Shown here: positions 6,667-7,538 of the stretch, one piece after another
How positions within the stretch are numbered: position 1 is the first letter of the stretch
How the letters are laid out: every line of letters starts with the position of its first letter
Assembly: GCA_028293725.1 (NCBI GenBank)
Contig: JAQGOE010000097.1
Span: 1 to 7,538, forward strand
Direction: 5' to 3'
DNA length: 7,538 nt
Origin: Gammaproteobacteria bacterium
Lineage (GTDB): Bacteria; Pseudomonadota; Gammaproteobacteria; Steroidobacterales; Steroidobacteraceae
Translations under genes and position numbers: made by a program
Notes under the pieces: generated by a model
What the model saw: the letters and a program-made list of their open reading frames with translations, nothing else
What the model was told of the DNA's origin: nothing
The model's database searches: none

Positions 6667-7538
6667 GTGCCACAGTACAAAGGTGCCGCACGCCACACGG
6701 AGATCACGCCGCAGCGGCGCCGCAAGGACACGCGTCGGCTCACGCGCCGACTGAGCGAGTTGTTTGAGACGGGTGAGGGCGTGGTGCTTGGGTTGCTGTG
6801 CATTCCGATCCTCGCGATTCTCCTGGTGAAGGTGCCCCTGTCGGGGGAGGCGATTTGGCTGTGGGCCTGGTTGTACGGCCGACGGTTCATCGAAGTCAGG
6901 CGCCGCGGCTTTGACTTTCCCTTCCGGGTGCCTGTGCACGCAGGGGTGGGGGATGGCTCCTACGTGCGCTCGGGCAACGAGAAGACCGGAAAGTTGGAAT
7001 GGCGGCAGGCGACCGGCATCACACATCTCGCGCTGGATCTGGAAACGAAGGAGCAAGTGTACTCCTCGGACTCGGACCTGCGCACGCACATGTTGGTTCT
7101 GGGCACGACCGGTAGCGGCAAAACCGAATTCCTCTTGGGCTTATTTTTCAATGCGCTGGTGCAAAACACCGGCTGCATCTACGTCGACGGTAAAGGCGAT
7201 CCGCGGCTGCAAAAGGAGATCTTCCGCCTCGCGCGCTTCCTGGGGCGGGAGGACGACCTGCTCATCATTAACTTCATCACGTCGGGACGTGACTTTGTGG
7301 AGCGCCAGGCAGACAAGGTGACGAACACCTTGAATATGATGGCCAACACCTCATCCGGCATGCTGATAGAGCTCATCATTTCCGCAATGGACGACTCCGG
7401 CGGCGGTGGCGATATGTGGAAGGGGCGGGCGATCAGTTTCGTGGCGGCGCTCACTCGTCCGCTGACCTATCTGCGCGACAAGGGCTACCTCAATCTGTCG
7501 CCGGAGAAGTATCTGGAATACTTCGAGCTCAATGTCCT
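6667..7538 (+). CDS. icmO/dotL: IcmO/DotL-like (TrbC-like) type IV coupling ATPase, 3' truncated by window
   Basis: The frame from GTG 6667 is open to the window edge: 290 codons plus two bases, no stop. After a basic N-terminus (about 16-30) come two membrane segments, roughly 38-54 and 60-71, then an Arg-rich RRRGFDFPFRVP stretch (78-89). Walker A, GTTGSGKT, is at 146-153 in the context HMLVLGTTGSGKTEFLLG, followed by the strand CIYVDGKGDPRL. This is the VirD4/TraG-type coupling protein plan, and the IcmO/DotL/TrbC branch is favoured by the IcmB and IcmJ neighbours and by the short N-terminal membrane hairpin. The family moves substrates or the relaxosome from the cytoplasm to the channel. 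DotL is usually ~780 aa, so the Walker B, the all-alpha domain and the C-terminal substrate-adaptor tail lie beyond the window. Confidence 0.88.
   Translation, partial: MPQYKGAARHTEITPQRRRKDTRRLTRRLSELFETGEGVVLGLLCIPILAILLVKVPLSGEAIWLWAWLYGRRFIEVRRRGFDFPFRVPVHAGVGDGSYVRSGNEKTGKLEWRQATGITHLALDLETKEQVYSSDSDLRTHMLVLGTTGSGKTEFLLGLFFNALVQNTGCIYVDGKGDPRLQKEIFRLARFLGREDDLLIINFITSGRDFVERQADKVTNTLNMMANTSSGMLIELIISAMDDSGGGGDMWKGRAISFVAALTRPLTYLRDKGYLNLSPEKYLEYFELNV

Overview
The window is a GC-rich stretch of a proteobacterial genome or plasmid. It carries part of a type IVB secretion / conjugation locus of the Dot/Icm (IncI Tra) class. All genes lie on the + strand, tightly packed, with start/stop overlaps or short gaps, as in one operon. 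No promoter, terminator, tRNA, rRNA, CRISPR array or insertion sequence was seen. The organism cannot be named. A system like this fits an environmental gamma- or betaproteobacterium, either as a conjugative element or as a Dot/Icm-type effector exporter.

Layout: (1) 1-99, the C-terminal 32 codons of an upstream gene, joined by ATGA to (2) 96-713, a polytopic inner-membrane protein of the IcmC/DotE type. (3) 775-1407, an IcmD/DotP-type small membrane protein with a signal peptide; its N-terminal part is abnormally long and contains three copies of a ~20-nt repeat, two of them forming a large hairpin (871-922). (4) 1454-2176, an IcmJ/DotN-type protein with an intact-looking HNH/zinc motif. (5) 2189-3409, an unrecognised 406-aa protein. 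(6) 3396-3602, an unrecognised acidic 68-aa protein. (7) 3592-6648, the IcmB/DotO (TraU) ATPase of the VirB4 class. (8) 6667 to the window edge, the N-terminal 290 codons of the IcmO/DotL (TrbC) coupling ATPase, without a stop.

The order icmC-icmD-icmJ-icmB matches the known order in Legionella and IncI plasmids, which supports the assignments of the two small membrane proteins. Two things differ from those models: two unknown genes sit between icmJ and icmB, and the coupling protein gene follows icmB directly. In established Dot/Icm biology DotL, DotN and partners form the coupling complex that recruits substrates, DotO is the ATPase at the base of the channel, and DotE and DotP are inner-membrane parts. 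The window therefore holds much of the cytoplasmic and inner-membrane side of the machine. The unknown genes, translated between DotN and DotO, are the best candidates for undescribed parts of this lineage's system.
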